Origin: Thermoflexales bacterium
GTDB taxonomy: Bacteria > Chloroflexota > Anaerolineae > Fen-1058
Direction: 5' to 3'
Assembly (NCBI GenBank): GCA_017999195.1
Contig: JAGOBP010000174.1
Span: 1 to 7,849 of the forward strand
DNA length: 7,849 nt
The first letter of the stretch is position 1, and each line of letters opens with the position of its first letter. The position numbers and the translations under genes are program-made. The notes below the pieces were generated by a model. The model did no database searches. It had not been told where the DNA came from and saw only the letters and a list, made by a program, of their open reading frames with translations. Positions 6,206-7,849 of this stretch are shown in pieces.

Positions 6206-7849
6206 TTACCACGATCGTGGTGTCGTTAAGCCGTAGTTACTACCGGCCAATACCAGGTCGAGGATGTTCACAATGCCATCGGCCGTAATGTCGCTGCTCG
6301 TCGGCAACGGGCCACAGTGGACTGGAGCACCACCGAAGTCGCCAGCGATGCATGTCAGATCGGGAATGTCAATTACCCCGTCGTTATTGGCGTCACCGCC
6401 CTTGAGGGTCGTTGGTGGCTGCACCATAGCAACACCCGATGTCAACGCTATACCAGCGTGTCGATTACTCAGATACAGCGAGTGCGCGGCGTCGAGTTGA
6501 TACGTTGAACCGCCCTGCAATACGGGCACGCTGGCGGACCAATTACCATCCGCGGCAATGATCGCCACAGTTGGCGCGAAGTCGGCAGTGGTCAGGGTGA
6601 CGGTGCCGAGGGTGTCGTTCGGCGTCGCCCGGCCTTGCAGGTTGACCTTGCCGCTAACCGTGGTGTAGCCATAGACTGTCAACGTGGCGGTGCCGACGCT
6701 GTGCGCAATCACACCGGCATTTGCATCGCTCAGGATGTCTGAGCTGAAGGTTAAGGGGGTTGTACCCACAGCGTTCCCAGTGAAGACTATCGAGGCGAGC
6801 GGACCTGAACCATTGATGGCTACCGCCGGGTTCTGTTTCGTAACGGAGAACTTGCACACGCCGGAAACGGTGCAATCCGCGTTCCAGGCCACAAAGGCAT
6901 TGACCGTTGTATCGAAGAATGAGTTGACGAACACACCTGAGGCACTGACCTTGGCCGGATCGTAGTTGACCTCGAACTGATAGCCGTAAAGGTTGGTCAC
7001 CGTACTCAGGTTGATCTGAACCGTCGTCGTGCCGCCCACGGCCAGTCGAGCAGAGGCCGGGTCAAATGACAAGCTGGCGACGAAGTTGAAATTCTCATTG
7101 GCACCCAAGATGTAATTCACGTTTACATCGGTTAGCAGGCTGCCCGTAATCTGCACCGGTAGCACACCCGCGCTGACATCCATCGGGCCAAAGGCCAGGC
7201 CGGCGCCGCGTACCGTGTTGCTGGTGTATGTAACCTGCGTAGTTGCGCTGGAATGGGACGAGGGCCGGAACGCAATCTGGCGATTCAGCGCCGGGTTATT
7301 GCCCGCTGCCAGGTTTACAAATTGGTTGTTGCTGACCGTGATGTTGCTGCTGTGGGCATGGCCGTTTTCCCAGAAGCCGATGATGCGTGCGGGATTGGCC
7401 GATTGGGCATTCAAGACCCGCACGGTATTGTGATCGATCAGCAAGCCGTTGTAGACATTCCCACCGCTGGTGTTTGACTGCATCACGATATTCGATGAGA
7501 AGTTCGCGCCGCCGGCCACACCATACGTCCACCAATCGCTTGGCGCGCTCGGATCGCTGACGCCGTCGCCGGGAATGTCGAAGGTGTTATATGTGATCTG
7601 CTGATTGGCCCCATGCGAAAAATGAAGGCCGATGTTCTGATTTGGATCGAGGGGAGCGGCCACGGCGTTGAGATCTGTGGCGATCAGGATGTAGTTGTTG
7701 GTGATAACGGTGTTGTTGAAGGCCGTCACGCCGCCAGCGCCGTTGTAGAAGCCCATGCTCAAGTCAAAGTCAACGATGCGCAGATTGGAGATCGTCCAGT
7801 TCTGATTGGGACCGCCGTTGAACTGCAAGAAGGTCTCCAGGTTGACACT
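6206..7849 (-). CDS. Beta-helix protein with cohesin and C-terminal dockerin, N-terminus cut by window edge
   Basis: The frame is open from the right edge (first visible codon 7849-7847) to TAA at 6208-6206. It gives 547 visible residues, and the real start lies outside. Residues 1 to about 255 are rich in Asn/Thr/Val short strands (NNTVITNNYI, DHNTVRVLN, SNNQFVNL), typical of a right-handed parallel beta-helix (polysaccharide-lyase or NosD-like fold). No catalytic residues are identified. A cohesin-type module follows (about 257-394) with VTNLYGYQFEVNYDP (284-298) and VTKQNP (336-341). Residues about 397-470 resemble a carboxypeptidase-regulatory-like beta domain (VSGKVNLQGR). The C-terminus is a two-repeat dockerin: DANNDGVIDIPD (486-497) and DITADGIVNILD (520-531), spaced by a segment with Cys500 and Cys512. 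This gene is upstream of the other cohesin genes. A secreted carbohydrate-targeting or surface role is plausible; substrate unknown. Confidence 0.88.
   Translation of the reverse strand, partial: SVNLETFLQFNGGPNQNWTISNLRIVDFDLSMGFYNGAGGVTAFNNTVITNNYILIATDLNAVAAPLDPNQNIGLHFSHGANQQITYNTFDIPGDGVSDPSAPSDWWTYGVAGGANFSSNIVMQSNTSGGNVYNGLLIDHNTVRVLNAQSANPARIIGFWENGHAHSSNITVSNNQFVNLAAGNNPALNRQIAFRPSSHSSATTQVTYTSNTVRGAGLAFGPMDVSAGVLPVQITGSLLTDVNVNYILGANENFNFVASLSFDPASARLAVGGTTTVQINLSTVTNLYGYQFEVNYDPAKVSASGVFVNSFFDTTVNAFVAWNADCTVSGVCKFSVTKQNPAVAINGSGPLASIVFTGNAVGTTPLTFSSDILSDANAGVIAHSVGTATLTVYGYTTVSGKVNLQGRATPNDTLGTVTLTTADFAPTVAIIAADGNWSASVPVLQGGSTYQLDAAHSLYLSNRHAGIALTSGVAMVQPPTTLKGGDANNDGVIDIPDLTCIAGDFGGAPVHCGPLPTSSDITADGIVNILDLVLAGSNYGLTTPRSW

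Noticed and set aside
7826..7828. TTG at 7828 as the start of the beta-helix gene
   Set aside because: The frame continues open upstream to the window edge with beta-helix-like residues and there is no signal peptide at this TTG, so the gene is truncated by the window.

Overview
The window looks like a chromosomal stretch of a Chloroflexota-like bacterium (Anaerolineae/Chloroflexia type). This is an inference from gene content. The support is secreted proteins combining cohesin, dockerin, DUF11-like and Ig-like modules, Pro/Thr-rich linkers, and two proteins ending in a short 'YLP[LI]' tail of the kind I recall from that phylum. No rRNA, tRNA, CRISPR array, transposase or phage gene is visible.

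Layout. (1) 1-1958, minus strand: a RecD2-type DNA helicase, cut at its C-terminus by the left edge. (2) 1959-2240: a divergent control region. It holds three TTGCAA hexamers, one of them inside a perfect 10-bp palindrome, and four CCAACGA-like units spaced exactly 11 bp apart, upstream of the next gene. (3) 2241-3881, plus strand: a secreted metzincin-like zinc protease with an acidic Ca-type loop and two Ig-like domains. (4) 3929-3962: a perfect 15-bp stem with a 4-nt loop lying between convergent genes, probably a bidirectional terminator. (5) 3985-7849, minus strand: three consecutive genes, each with one cohesin-type module. In transcription order they are a beta-helix + cohesin + dockerin protein (cut at its N-terminus by the right edge), a membrane-anchored cohesin protein with a long Pro/Thr-rich stalk, and a soluble cohesin + DUF11-like protein ending in YLPIISNGF.

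How they may work together. The cohesin trio looks like a small non-cellulosomal surface-assembly locus. A dockerin-bearing beta-helix protein could dock onto the stalked, membrane-anchored cohesin and/or the soluble cohesin protein. Because the dockerin protein also carries a cohesin, chain-like assembly is formally possible. The two smaller cohesin genes look like tandem paralogues. The protease is convergent to the trio and carries no recognisable cohesin or dockerin, so membership in the same system rests only on proximity and on the tail it shares with the DUF11-like protein. The helicase is a housekeeping neighbour.
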